A DNA stretch of 64,000 nucleotides from Hygrophila difformis (Eukaryota > Streptophyta > Magnoliopsida > Lamiales > Acanthaceae). The notes under the pieces were generated by a model. That model was not told the DNA's origin. It searched no databases and was given only the letters and a program-made list of their open reading frames with translations. A program made the translations under genes and the position numbers. Each line of letters starts with the position of its first letter. Position 1 is the stretch's first letter. The stretch lies in contig JAOANR010000003.1 in the NCBI GenBank assembly GCA_030278955.1, positions 23,273,050 through 23,337,049 of the forward strand. The letters are read 5' to 3'. Shown here one piece after another: positions 45,002 to 55,879 of this stretch.

Positions 45002-48000
45002 TGTAATATCCCGGATAATTATTTCATAATTAAAGTATACGGGAAAAGAAGGAATGATCCTAATTAATTATGATTAATTATTCAAGTGGGCTTATATCAA
45101 ATTGAGGGAGTGTATAATTATTCTAAGCCCAAGAATGTTGTAACCCAACAAGCAAGTAAATGAGTAATTAACTCAAGCCCATACCCATATCTACTAATCT
45201 CAGATTTGGGAAAACAATTGAACACCATTCACCCCCAAACCCGTCATTTTAGAGATAGAAAATTAGAAATAACTAGGGCATTCTTGGAGTGAAGCCAACA
45301 ACTTGGAGGAAGAAGGGGAGACGGTGGAATCAAGAGGTGCAATTGAAGCTTCCATAAGATCTCATCTAGGTATGGAATCTCCTCTTTCCTTTCCTCTTTA
45401 ATTTTCTTCTTGTTGGGGGCTGTTTTTTTCATTTTTGGGGGAAAGAATCGGAAGCCATCGAGGGAGAAGGGGAGGCGACGACAAAGAGGAGGTGAGGCAA
45501 GGCTAAACATTGTTGTTGCCTGAGCAGTGCGGTGGTGCGCAGGGTGGAGCCACCGCCGCCGCTGGCTGCGCCTCTGTTACGTATTGCAGCGGTTGCCGCC
45601 GCTGCTATTGTGCTTGTCGCGTGGTGGCGGTGGTCTGGCAGCGGTGACCCGGTGGTGGTGGTGATAGGCTAGTGTCGTGGTGGAGATAGTTGGACAGTGG
45701 TGATGTTGGCAGCCACGTTGATGAGGGGATTCTTTTAATTAGTTTTGATTTTGTGTTAGATTCTTTTTCTAATGTGGAAATTGGTTTGCTTCAAGTATTA
45801 AGATAAATTGTGTTTGATTTCTATGATGTTGTACGGTATGCTGATTGAAGGGTTAAATGGATTTTGTTGGAGTTTGTATTCTAATGTTGAAATCGTTGAA
45901 TTGGGATAAGGGATTAACTGAGTACTTTGGATATTATTGTTTGAATAGGGATGCTATATTAATAACATGAATCTTGAGGAATTGGGAGTTTAATTTAATT
46001 AAGATGGAGTATTTTGGAATCCTTGATTAAATTGAGTACTTGCTCAGACATGTTAAAATTGATAGTTTGAGATTTAATGGGATTCTTAAATTATGATGTT
46101 GAATAAATTGGGGAAAACGATGAGTTGCAATAGTTAGTTGAGTTTCTCTTAAAGAAATTGTTAAATGAATTTTTGGTGGGTAATGTTGGCATATGTTAGT
46201 GAAGTAGAATCGGAGATTAAAGTTATGGATTAAATTTCATATGGATTCTTGATGTAAAACTTGATCGATGACAAGAAATTATTGGGTTTGGTACATTGTC
46301 TATTAAATCGGAGTGTTGGAGGTGATTCTTGAATAAGGGGTTTATTCATAAATATTGAGGATGTTGAGTTAATTAGGAGATTGTTGAATGTTCAATTATT
46401 TTGTGATTCCGAATAAATTGGACAATGTTTTAAATATTCATTTGGTAATGATTTGTTCTTTTTGGAAGTTAGACTTATAGTGGTATATTAGATTTGGACT
46501 TGTTAGAGTGAACATGGCAATTGAGATTGGAATATGCTCTTGACGATATTACTAGTCATGGGTGCTTGATATTATGTGGTAATTGGGAACTTGATATTAA
46601 AAGTAGGATTTTAAGTTTCAATGTGTAACTGAGAAACAGAATAATGGTTATTGTTTTTTTAAATCTTTAATGATCTTGAGTTTGGAAAATTAAGATGAAA
46701 TTGGCATTTTGTTAATTGTGGATTTCTATATAGTGAAGAAGTTTGAGTTAAATTTTATTATCTCATTTTATGAATTTGGCTAATTCTTGATTAATTGGAA
46801 TTGTTGTGAAATATATCTATTGTGGATTTGGTTGCCTTGATGAATTGGTGTTGTTTTGTGGGATTGTGGAAAGGGATTTAAGGTGGATGATGGTATTGGA
46901 GAAATGAGGAGATGGTGCTATTTATATGTATAATTATTTTTAATGTTATGATGATATTCTTATATAGGGTGCTACTGTGAGTTAATAATGGAACCATTGG
47001 AAGGTTGAAGACTTGACAAGAAGGAATCTTTAAAGATCGATTGAAAAAGGCAAGGGGTTATGCTTGCATTTTTATGTGTGTCGGGGTGATATTGGATGAT
47101 ATCGGGTTTTTGCTCGTTTTCTCTTATGTTTTATTTGCAGGTTTATTATTCACGATAATTATGATGGTTTAAGCTTACTGTATGACAATTTAGATGATTG
47201 GATGCTTCTCGGATTGCCATATCACTTAGAGGGTGATGAATGCTTATTTGTTTATTGTTATCGAATTCCTCGCTCTAATTGATTAATTATGAATCTCTTG
47301 CGATGATTTAAAATATGGGAGCATTTATATTACTCAGGGAGGCAGTTGATTTATTGTTACGACTTCTCCAAATGTTATTGATAAATCGGGGAATGATCAT
47401 TAGCCAGGGGGTTGTTGAATAGCTTGGAGGAATTGTTAAATCGTGGCATTGTTAATTATTTCATTGATTATTGAATTGTAACGGTAATGCCTAAGCCTAG
47501 GGACTATGTATTGAATTCTTTATATGTTGAGATGCATCGAACCTAGTGATTAGGTGCTTGAACATCATGGTATAATTGTCACATGCATGTTATTGCATTG
47601 GAATTGACGGTTATTAACCCGATGGGTTGTTATGATATTTATGATTGATCGGACAGCCTTCACAGGTGTTGTTGAGTCCCGATGGCCCTGCGGGGTGGAT
47701 TATTGGCTGTTATGCCTGTTGGCCCTTCGGGGTGGATTATTGGCTGTTATGCCTGAGATGATTGGCTGTTATGCCTGTTGGTCCTTCGGGGTGGATGAAT
47801 TGGGCTGTGATGCCTGTGATCCCTGCGGGGATGGTGTATGTTACCCTGTAACGGGTTGGAGTTGATGATATCCTCACCCGTGGGTTCATACTGCCCGGGT
47901 TCTTAGGTTGCCGGCTAGGCATATTCATTGCATTTGCATATAGGGTAGATAGGTGTATGTTAGGTCATGCATCACTTGCATAAATTGTATGTTTGTGGTT

Positions 48001-48730
48001 GAAGCACCGGTATGGGACGGTGTGATGTTTTATTTATGCCATTTGTATGTTTGTGGTTGAAGCACCGGTATGGGACGGTGTGATGTTTTATCCGCTTTAT
48101 TTATATTCCGCTTTATTTATATTCTGCTTATTCTTATAGCGTGTTTCCCCCTTTATTTCCCCTGCACGCATATCCCTTGCTCAGTACGTTGTACTGACTC
48201 CCTTTGCTTTGCTTGTTTTATAGATCCTGCTGGAGGCGCCGGAGCATGACTGGGTTTGGGATTTTGAGAGATCATATAGATAGGACTTTGATGTTCATAT
48301 TATTATATGTGTTTATGTGATACTCTGCTATGGTTTCGTTTGGATATTTGGATTATTGTTAGTTGAGGCCTGTGAGCCTAGGATTTATTTTATGTCGGTC
48401 TGTGGCCTTACGTGCTTTACTGCTTTGGGCTGGTAGCCCTGTTTCTGCTATATGTGTATTATGGCAGGATGCCAGATTATGTTTTGATAGGCTTGTAGCC
48501 TGACACTCTGACAGGGATTGTCTTTATTCAATTATTACGTGGGGATTCTCTATGTGCCTATGTGTTTTATTTTATTTTAGATTTCGCATGAAATTTGGAT
48601 TAATCAGATGATCACTTTAGGTTTGCTCAGCCTTGTACTAGCTGTTTTAAATTAGCTGGCCACTAGTTTAGGATAGTTAGTACGGCGGTAATGCTTGCGA
48701 AAATCAGGTTTGAATTTTCGGGGCGTTACA
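45002..48730 (+). repeat. Element A 3' LTR (3729 bp)
   Basis: TGTAATATCC ... GGGGCGTTACA, same length as the joined 5' LTR, no difference seen where compared. A GC-rich CCGCCGCC stretch near 45550 stands out in otherwise AT-rich sequence. No gene. Confidence 0.93.
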
Positions 48731-48735
48731 TCTGG

Positions 48736-48761
48736 GATGGACGACATTCTATACCATCGAG
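48736..48761 (+). CDS. Exon 3, right part, of the DUF1985/Ulp1 gene
   Basis: After the duplicated TCTGG the interrupted frame continues for nine codons (WTTFYTIE) to a GTTAGT donor. This shows that element A landed in an exon. Confidence 0.7.
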
Positions 48762-48843
48762 GTTAGTTCGGTAATACCTTTTTAATTTGAATGCACACAT
48801 TCTTATCGGATAGTACCCTATACATTTGTCTTCTGTATTGCAG

Positions 48844-49648
48844 CGCCAGTGTCATGACAGACTAACCCCCACGGACGATGAACTGCTGGAGCCATACATG
48901 ATGGGGGTAGATGTGACGACGCCGCCGGGGCTGCGATGGGTGCGGGCCCCTGTTGACCATCGGGCTAAAAGACGGAAGCGTAAATCCACGGAGCAGCCGG
49001 AGGACGGGGTGGGCGATGCTCCAGGCACCGAGCCACAGTCAGATAGGCCGGGGAGAGATAGTGATGCTCCGCCGAGCCGAGGCATGCGGACTTCTGGGCA
49101 GCCGACGGCCCCGGTACATGGAGACGGAGATAAGCAGGTGCCTCTCCCTGGCACACCGCCGCCACCAGCCCCGCCAGCCAGCGAGTCCCAGCCTACTGCG
49201 GATACTATGCCGCCCCAGCAGACGCAGCATCCGATGCCGGACATGGAGGAGCTGGTGCAAAGGGTCGCAGCCGCCGTCGAGCAGCGCATGGTGATTGCAT
49301 TCGCGAAAATTTTGGCGCAGACACAGCTTCAGTTGCGGAGAGACATTGCGCGCCAGACTGGTCTGGTGCGCGACGTGCTGGCGTCCGAGATTAGGGCCAT
49401 TCTGCGCTACGTGGCGCACCCACCTGCCGGTGCGAGCCTGGTCGTACAGCCTGCTCCGGCGACGGGCTGCTCTGCAGAGGTGGAGGAGCGGATGGCGTAC
49501 ATGGCACGGTTTGCCACCACCCACGCCCACGTAGCGCATACGGATTCGGAGTCGCAGTACATTCACAGTGAGGGGCCAGTGACACATGTTCGGGAGCCGT
49601 CTGCGCCATTGGACAGTCATGGATCGCAGCTTCCGCAGACCATGGGAG
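48844..49648 (+). CDS. Exon 4: Pro-rich linker of the DUF1985/Ulp1 gene
   Basis: A 268-codon open frame after a TTGCAG acceptor. It contains a basic patch that looks like a nuclear localisation signal (HRAKRRKRK), a long Pro/Ser/Thr-rich part, and a helical region (MEELVQRVAAAVEQRMVIAF) that could be a coiled coil. GC-rich and free of stops. Antisense frames over it are shadows. Confidence 0.75.
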
Positions 49649-49730
49649 GTATTGTTAGCTTTTACTTAGAGTTGTGTATTGTAAATTGGATGATTCGGTT
49701 GTTTTCTTAAATTCTCCCCGAATATTCCAG

Positions 49731-50412
49731 AGCCACAGGCACATAGTTCGCGCACCGTGTCGCACCCACCTGCCGGTGCGAGCCCGGTCGTACAGCCTGC
49801 TCCGGTGATGGACTGCGCGGACACCGCACACGGGGCAGTGTATGCAGTCGATTCAGATGCTACACGTGTTAAGACGGGTAAGGCAAATAATGCTCTTTTG
49901 TTGGTGTGAGCCGTACCATTTCTTGTATTAGACGTTTTCTTGTATTGGCAGTAATTTCTAATAATTCACGTTATTTTCTAGTGACCTTGATGGATGCGGT
50001 GGACCAGCCATGTGACCCGGTTCCTGGGACGGCACAAGCGGACGACGGAGTCACCCGAGGAGAGGACACAGTGGATTCAGATGATGCACGCACAACAGTC
50101 CAGTGTATGTTGAAATTTATGTACTTAACCTGCATGTGTTGTTATTAAGTCATGATCGATTGTAAATATGTTCCATTTAATTCCCTGCTTGGTCGTAGCT
50201 CTGGAAGCCGGGAACGAAGGCGGCGATTCCGACAACGATGATCCTGCGCAGTTTGTTACGAGCGCCCAGGATCCAGCACCGGTTCCCTACCGGACAAAGC
50301 GGAATGGAGTGCTCGCCCATCGTCTTCGCAGCCCATTCATGCGTCTCACCAGGCCACGGCGTAATTGGCGGGTCGACGAATTCAAGTTATATTGCTTGAA
50401 TGGCAAGTATAG
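49731..50412 (+). CDS. Exons 5-7 of the DUF1985/Ulp1 gene
   Basis: Exons 49731-49877, 49982-50104 and 50199-50412 join in phase, each with AG/GT borders. Exon 5 repeats the phrase SHPPAGASPVVQPAPVMDC, which resembles AHPPAGASLVVQPAPATGC in exon 4, so an internal duplication is likely. Exon 7 ends in a basic segment (RLTRPRRNWRVDEFKLYCLN) that may begin the protease region. Confidence 0.65.
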
Positions 50413-50442
50413 GTATGCTTACGCAATTTTCCATTCGTAAAG

Positions 50443-51058
50443 GTAGTGATTCCATATGACTCACCATTAACGCTTCGTCGTATGATTTATGCAAGCTGCG
50501 ACGTCGGTACATCCGAGGCCGCAGACAACCAGTGGTTTCAGAATTGGTGCATCGATACATATTTTCTGGATGACACCGTGAGTTCCCCTTTAATATAATA
50601 TAATAAATTATCAAGTACTACGTAGGAAATTATTTTAATATATCCGGACTAATATTAATTGTGCATTTAAAATAAATTAATGATCCCTATAATTTGCAGC
50701 ACATGGACGCGTACCTAGGTATTATACAGTACAAGCCACGCTTCATCAACTGCATGCCGCGACGGATGGGGTCTAAGTATGTCTTGATGGATTGCGCATT
50801 CCTGGTAAGTGTGTTTTGTTCAAATTTGATCTCAACATGTTGAATTTACTCTAATGTTGGAAAAAATGGTAGGCCCTTTACGATCTATTATTATATTTTA
50901 TTTTTGCTTTTACGCAGTCGGGGCTGTTGAGTGATTGCTGGGACAAGACCACTAAGAAGCCTCATTTCGATAAGGTAAAATTAAAGGAGTTGTCGCAGTA
51001 TATAGTTGGGGGAAGACCACAGTGGGGTTCGACTGCACACTGGGCGGAGTTGGACGAG
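50443..51058 (+). CDS. Exons 8-10: N-terminal half of the Ulp1 protease
   Basis: Exons 50443-50577, 50700-50804 and 50918-51058. They read VVIPYDSPLTLRRMIYASCD, WFQNWCIDTYFLDDT, HMDAYLGIIQYKPRFINCMP and LSDCWDKTTKKPHFDKV, typical of the region before the catalytic His in plant transposon-borne Ulp1 proteins. No frame-keeping splice from exon 7 is visible: only 30 bp separate the exons, with a stop. Sequence has probably been lost there. Confidence 0.6.
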
Positions 51059-51120
51059 GTTAGTTAATGCTCTATCTGTTCATTGCGAAACAGAATGTTC
51101 CCATGCAATACTTTATCGTA

Positions 51121-51224
51121 TAGTGGGTTCGCAACAGGCCATATGCCCATGGTGCATCCGACAGCACTGGGCCATAGTCCGGATCCGATTGGACAGCCGG
51201 ACGATATTCTTCCATGACAGCATA
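51121..51224 (+). CDS. Last exon, left part: catalytic His and Asp of Ulp1, cut by element C
   Basis: Contains CIRQHWAIVRIRLDSRTIFF followed by HDSI. The HW...D spacing is that of the Ulp1/SENP catalytic His and Asp. The frame does not follow directly from exon 10 through the best acceptor, so a small indel is likely. Element C is inserted right behind the Asp. Confidence 0.75.
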
Positions 51225-53865
51225 TGTAACACCCCGGTTTTTGGTCACCCAGGTCGGGGTGTCACCGCCACACCTCCCTAGCAAGACACGGTTTCTCCGA
51301 GCTCACTAAAGAGATGCAAGGCTATGGTTTTTCAGAATTTAAAATATTCAAACAGCCCATTCATATATAATTTAAAAATAATACATCAAAGTTGCAGCGG
51401 AAAATAATAATTACATATGTATAATGCAGCGGAAATTAATAATAGGGCCAACATGGCCAAGACACGGGTTAAACAGGCCCGTTCATGCAAGATCTAGTCT
51501 AATACAATAATTCAAAATAATATATCTTCCCAAATTTCCCATGTATGCATATGACGATGCATAATTCTCAACTCTGAAAGAAAAAGAAAAAGAAAATATG
51601 GTTTGGTCAACACTACGTGCTGAGTAAGTTAACACGTACAAGATTATGAGGTTTCAAAGCCTTTGTTTAAATTCAATGAAAACATGTGCATAATAACTTA
51701 TGTAATCGCATAATTTAAAAGACATGGATTCATAAGATCATCAATATAGCTTGCAACGTAATTAAATAAGTTGCCATAAATTTAAAACACAAATTATCAA
51801 GGATTTAATTGGATTCCCTTATCGATGTCTCGTTTCGATTCTTTTACAGATCACCACCGCTAGGGCTCTTATGTCCGCCAGCCTTACGCCTGGGCTCTTA
51901 TGTCCATAGGTATCATGGTCGATCTTTTAATTAGAGTTAATCCGTCCGCTAGCCATACGATCAGTGTTTCGCTAGGGCTCTTACGTCAACCTAGACATAC
52001 ACTTGGGCTCTTATGTCCCAAGCCGCAGAGAACATTGACAGTATCTAGCTTAGTCATAACCCCCAATATTTTAATATTCTCGTTTCGTGTATCGTATTTC
52101 AAAGAATTTCTATCCGTTTCAACCTTAAAGGCTAATTTCACCATTTCCACAAGATATCAAGATTTGACTTAGTCAACCACAGTTTACTCTAAAATTAGTC
52201 TAAAATAAGATTTAATTTCAAAAATTCCGAAATTTCATGCCTGACTCCGAAACGTCGAGATCTACAACTTTCGTGTTTTAACTTTTTCAATCCGAGATAC
52301 CGAAATAGGTCAACAACGTCAATTTTCGTCAGATCAATAATCTGTCCGCATTTTCACACAGCAGTTTAAAAGTTTCGAGATCTACCATAGCAAATGAACT
52401 CTAAATTTGATGAAATTTTACAGAGATCCTCTTAAGACAATTATCTACAACTTCATGTTCGGCTAAAGATTAATTCGGCCTAGAACCCTAGTCAAAAACG
52501 CCAGCAAGTTCGGATCTATGTTCTGTCCAGTTTTCAAGATCCGATTTTAAACCAGTTCGGTTTGGGATGGATTTCATATATCAAATCATCACGAAAAATT
52601 CTGAAATTTTATGGAGGTATTCATAACGTACAGATCTACAACTCTTATGTTCAACGCCAAGCCTAAATCGGTCTAGATCTAAGGTAGAAATCACCAACAA
52701 GTTCGAATAAAGAATCTATCATCGTTTCAAGATCTATATCTAAAGCAGTCTCATTTACGATCGTTTTCGGATATCGAAACATGATGAAAAATTATGAAAT
52801 TTTTATCAGAGCTAGATCAGTGTCTTAGGAATGTTTTTCATGTTTTAAGTTTTCTCGTTTGAACGTTTTAAGGGGTCCGAATAAATTCAATAAAAACGCT
52901 GCGCCGGTGTAGACAGATTTTAGGTAGGGTTCCATTAGATCTATATGTTCGAATCTTTTAACAACCCAAAACCAAAGTAAGCGTTAACTTACAGATTTTT
53001 GAGCGTCCGGGATCGTCGATTCGGAGGCGTGGCTTCCAGTCCTCCGTTTATCCTCTCCGTTTGTTGGGTTCTTGGCTCTCGATTCGGATCGGGGGTTTAG
53101 AATAGAAAAAGGATGAGGTTAGGGTTTTGTTTTCGAATCAAGAATGTATAGAGGAATAGATCGGATCTTACCAAGGCGATAGAAGACCCAAATTTCGTCC
53201 AAGTCAGTCCCTCCTCACGGTGTTGTGCCTCCGACGACTTCGGGATTAGGGTTTCGACGTATAGAAAGATTTCGTAGGGTTTCGTCAAGAGTTTGGGGCT
53301 TCCAAGAGGGTTTATTTATAGATATTTATGACCTAGGGCGTCCAAGATCTGACCCTAAGGGTCTTGAGTCGAGAGATGTTCAACCGAAAGTCGAAAAATC
53401 CAGAATCGGGTGAGAAAATCGCGGAACGCCGCAACTGCTCTGCCGGCGCGCCCTTGGCGCGGTCTTCTCCTTTGGAGCGCGCGGCGACCGCGCCATCCTG
53501 GCCTAGACTTCGGTCTGGGCCGGGTCGTGCGATCCGTCGGGCGTTTCCTCCTCTCTTTCGGACTTCTATCCCTCTATGTTCCCGGATTCGGATTTCCGGG
53601 GTATCTTCGGGCTCCGATTTCCTATCTTTAATTTTATTCAGCCCTAAATTCATGTTTGGACTCGAGTTATTGAGTCCATCAATGTCGGGTCCCCGTGTAA
53701 CCATTTATTCAATTAAATTGCCTTCGGAGTCCCGGGTTTTCGGAACTTTGATTCCTCTTTAATTTAAATTCCATTTCTCGTCTTTTATGCTTCCTTATCC
53801 ATTTATCATGTTTATCATATTTATTTATTTATTTATTTTATGTTGCAAAATTCTCGGGTATTACA
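51225..53865 (-). repeat. Element C 3' LTR (2641 bp)
   Basis: Plus strand begins TGTAACACCCCGG and ends CTCGGGTATTACA. It contains four copies of gggctcttatgtcc or a close variant (51850-52020) and an (ATTT)n tail near 53820. Open frames in it recur in the other LTR with frame breaks and carry no domain. Confidence 0.92.
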
Positions 53866-53880
53866 GTCTACCCTCCTTAA
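53866..53880 (-). other. Element C polypurine tract
   Basis: On the minus strand TTAAGGAGGGTAGAC stands beside the 3' LTR. Confidence 0.75.
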
Positions 53881-54158
53881 GAATCAACTTCGTCCTCGAA
53901 GTTGTGTTACGTCCTTTCTCGTGCTAAGGTCTTTTGTCTTTTGTTTGTTTTGTTATTTTGTGACTGAACTTAGAATTAAGACTTCTAAACTGCCAACGTA
54001 CCCGGTGAAGGGATCAAGCCATAACGTGGTTCAAAACAAGTTGAATTTGTTTATTTATGATTTAGGATGCATGATATCGAGTCGAACTCCAAAAATAAAT
54101 TATTACGGGGTATCACATCCTCTCCCCCTTAGGACTTCAGTTATGTCCCCATAACTGC

Positions 54159-55277
54159 CTATTCATTATTCTCAAGAGGGTTCGGGTTTTGGTCTTGTTC
54201 CCCGTCACTCTCTCCTTGCTGAAGGTTCACCAAATCTACTCTCTTTTCGATCGCCTCCTCTGGCGTTCGACATCCACTAGCCTTGTGACCAAGCTTGCCG
54301 CACCTACGGCAGGTTCCATGCTTCGGGCATTGGCGCACCAGATGTGCATGGTTGCATCGCGGACAACGTGGTATAAACGCACCACGATTGTCGTCTCCCC
54401 CATTGTTGAGACCTTTATTTCCCTTCCTTCGGGATCCATTGTCTTTCCTAAAGTTGTTATTGTTGTCTTTCCGATCCTTCTTCTCAAGTCCTTGCGAGTC
54501 CTTGCTCGACTCACCATATTCCTTACGCTTCAATTGCTGGATTCGAGCAATTGATACGGCGCGATCATATATCGTCTGCAGGTTCGTGAATTGTCCTACT
54601 GCAAGTATCTCCCGGATACTAAGGTTCAGACCCATCTCGAATTTCTGAGCCTTGTCAGAGTCGGTTGGTACTATCCTCGCAGCGAATCGTACTAGCTCCT
54701 TGAACTTGTTGTAGTACTCTTGCACTGTTTGCGCACCTTGCTTTAAGTTGATGAATTCCTCGTACTTCGCAGTCTTGGTGCTCAGTGGGTAGAATCTTTC
54801 CCTCAAAGCTTCCTTAAGTTCTTCCCAGGTGTAGGCTTCTTCGTCTTCCACTGAATTTGCTTGGAGATTTTGCCACCACTCATCGGCTTCGCCTCCTAGG
54901 TAGTAGGTCACTACGTGTATCTTCTCCTCATCAGGGCACTTGATAGCATTCAAGAGCTTATCAAAGGTACGGATCCAACCTTCCAACTTGGCCAGATCCT
55001 CTTGGCCGTCATAATGGGGTGGGTGGTAAGGGTTCACTAATGCCAAGTAGTTGACTCGGGCTACTGGCGGAGGTACTGTTTGTGTCCTATGCACCTCGGC
55101 ATTTCCCAATGCTACCAGGAGTTCCTCTACAGTTTTTAAACGTGCTTCCATATTATTGGGCGCTTGAGACACTTGCTCTCCTAGGTTCTGAGGACTTTCA
55201 CTGTTGTTGGGCGTGTTGGAAAGGTTAGCGTCAGTGCCGTTTGGACTCACCTTCCTTTGTTTCCTCCTAGGCGCCAT
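54159..55277 (-). CDS. Intact gag polyprotein of element C
   Basis: One uninterrupted frame of 372 codons starting MAPRRKQRKVSPNG. Residues 115-235 are a retrotransposon gag domain (GWIRTFDKLLNAIKCPDEEK, YYLGGEADEWWQNLQ, YTWEELKEALRERFYP, EEFINLKQGAQTVQEYYNKF). A basic Asn/Gly-rich spacer and two zinc knuckles follow: CPRCNHAHLVRQC (one residue shorter than usual) and the canonical CRRCGKLGHKASGC (CX2CX4HX4C). It ends acidic (NPNPLENNE) with a stop, with no protease fused behind. It should bind and package RNA. That gag stays open while the LTRs have diverged suggests selection or recent use. Confidence 0.93.
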   Translation of the reverse strand: MAPRRKQRKVSPNGTDANLSNTPNNSESPQNLGEQVSQAPNNMEARLKTVEELLVALGNAEVHRTQTVPPPVARVNYLALVNPYHPPHYDGQEDLAKLEGWIRTFDKLLNAIKCPDEEKIHVVTYYLGGEADEWWQNLQANSVEDEEAYTWEELKEALRERFYPLSTKTAKYEEFINLKQGAQTVQEYYNKFKELVRFAARIVPTDSDKAQKFEMGLNLSIREILAVGQFTNLQTIYDRAVSIARIQQLKRKEYGESSKDSQGLEKKDRKDNNNNFRKDNGSRRKGNKGLNNGGDDNRGAFIPRCPRCNHAHLVRQCPKHGTCRRCGKLGHKASGCRTPEEAIEKRVDLVNLQQGESDGEQDQNPNPLENNE

Positions 55278-55864
55278 TTTTTGTTATAACGTGTATAGAT
55301 TAGCTTATCTTGGTTTAGATAGATCGCTCGAACAAGACGTTTCGTAAATTTCTAATTTCAAATTTTCGGATTTGTTGTTTGGAAATCCAAACAAGATTTT
55401 TGGAATAAAGAGTGTTTTAATAAAACTTGATTTTCTCATTGTTCCACATGAAGAAGTTTTCTAATTTGTACAAGGGTAGGAATGGCTAAGGTCGAGGATT
55501 GTTATGATTAGGCGAACACATAGATGAACGCGATCTAGAACTAAGGCAAGATCAATCTCTAGTTAGCTTCCTTAATTTGATGTCAAGCGTCTAAGTTATC
55601 TAGTGCAAGCAAAAGATCTAAGTTAATATTCGCCAAGATTCTAAGTTGTCTACATAAAAGAGATGCAATATGCAAATGCGTATGATGGTTTCCCCCCAAA
55701 AATAATTTTTGCATTATATATATATATATATATATTTTCCATGGATTTTAAAATAAAAATTTCTCCATGGAAATAATACTTTAAAATTTTAAATAATAGT
55801 CAAAAATATTAATAGTAGTTTAAAAATAGTAATGGTTTAAAAATACTAGCTTAAAAATATCCGG
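55278..55864 (-). other. Element C leader
   Basis: About 590 bp between primer site and gag start, AT-rich, with an (AT)n run at 55717-55735. No coding potential seen. Confidence 0.7.
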
Positions 55865-55876
55865 GCTCTGATACCA
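55865..55876 (-). other. Element C primer-binding site (initiator tRNA-Met)
   Basis: On the minus strand TGGTATCAGAGC, three bases from the LTR, as in elements A and B. Confidence 0.93.
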
Positions 55877-55879
55877 CCC

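Larger units (their letters stand above)
30175..48730 (+). mobile_element. Element A: gag-less Ty3/gypsy retrotransposon, contains element B
   Basis: Target duplication TCTGG at 30170-30174 and 48731-48735. LTRs begin TGTAATATCC and end GGGGCGTTACA. Without element B and its duplication it is 9827 bp: two LTRs of 3729 bp each and a 2369-bp inner region. The LTRs have equal length and I found no difference where I compared them, so insertion was recent. The inner region has only decayed protease and reverse transcriptase remnants and no gag, so it must have moved with proteins supplied in trans. Confidence 0.93.

Noticed and set aside
49039..49620. Antisense open frames of up to 193 codons over exon 4 of the Ulp1 gene
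   Set aside because: GC-rich coding sequence leaves open antisense frames; the sense frame fits splice sites and phase.
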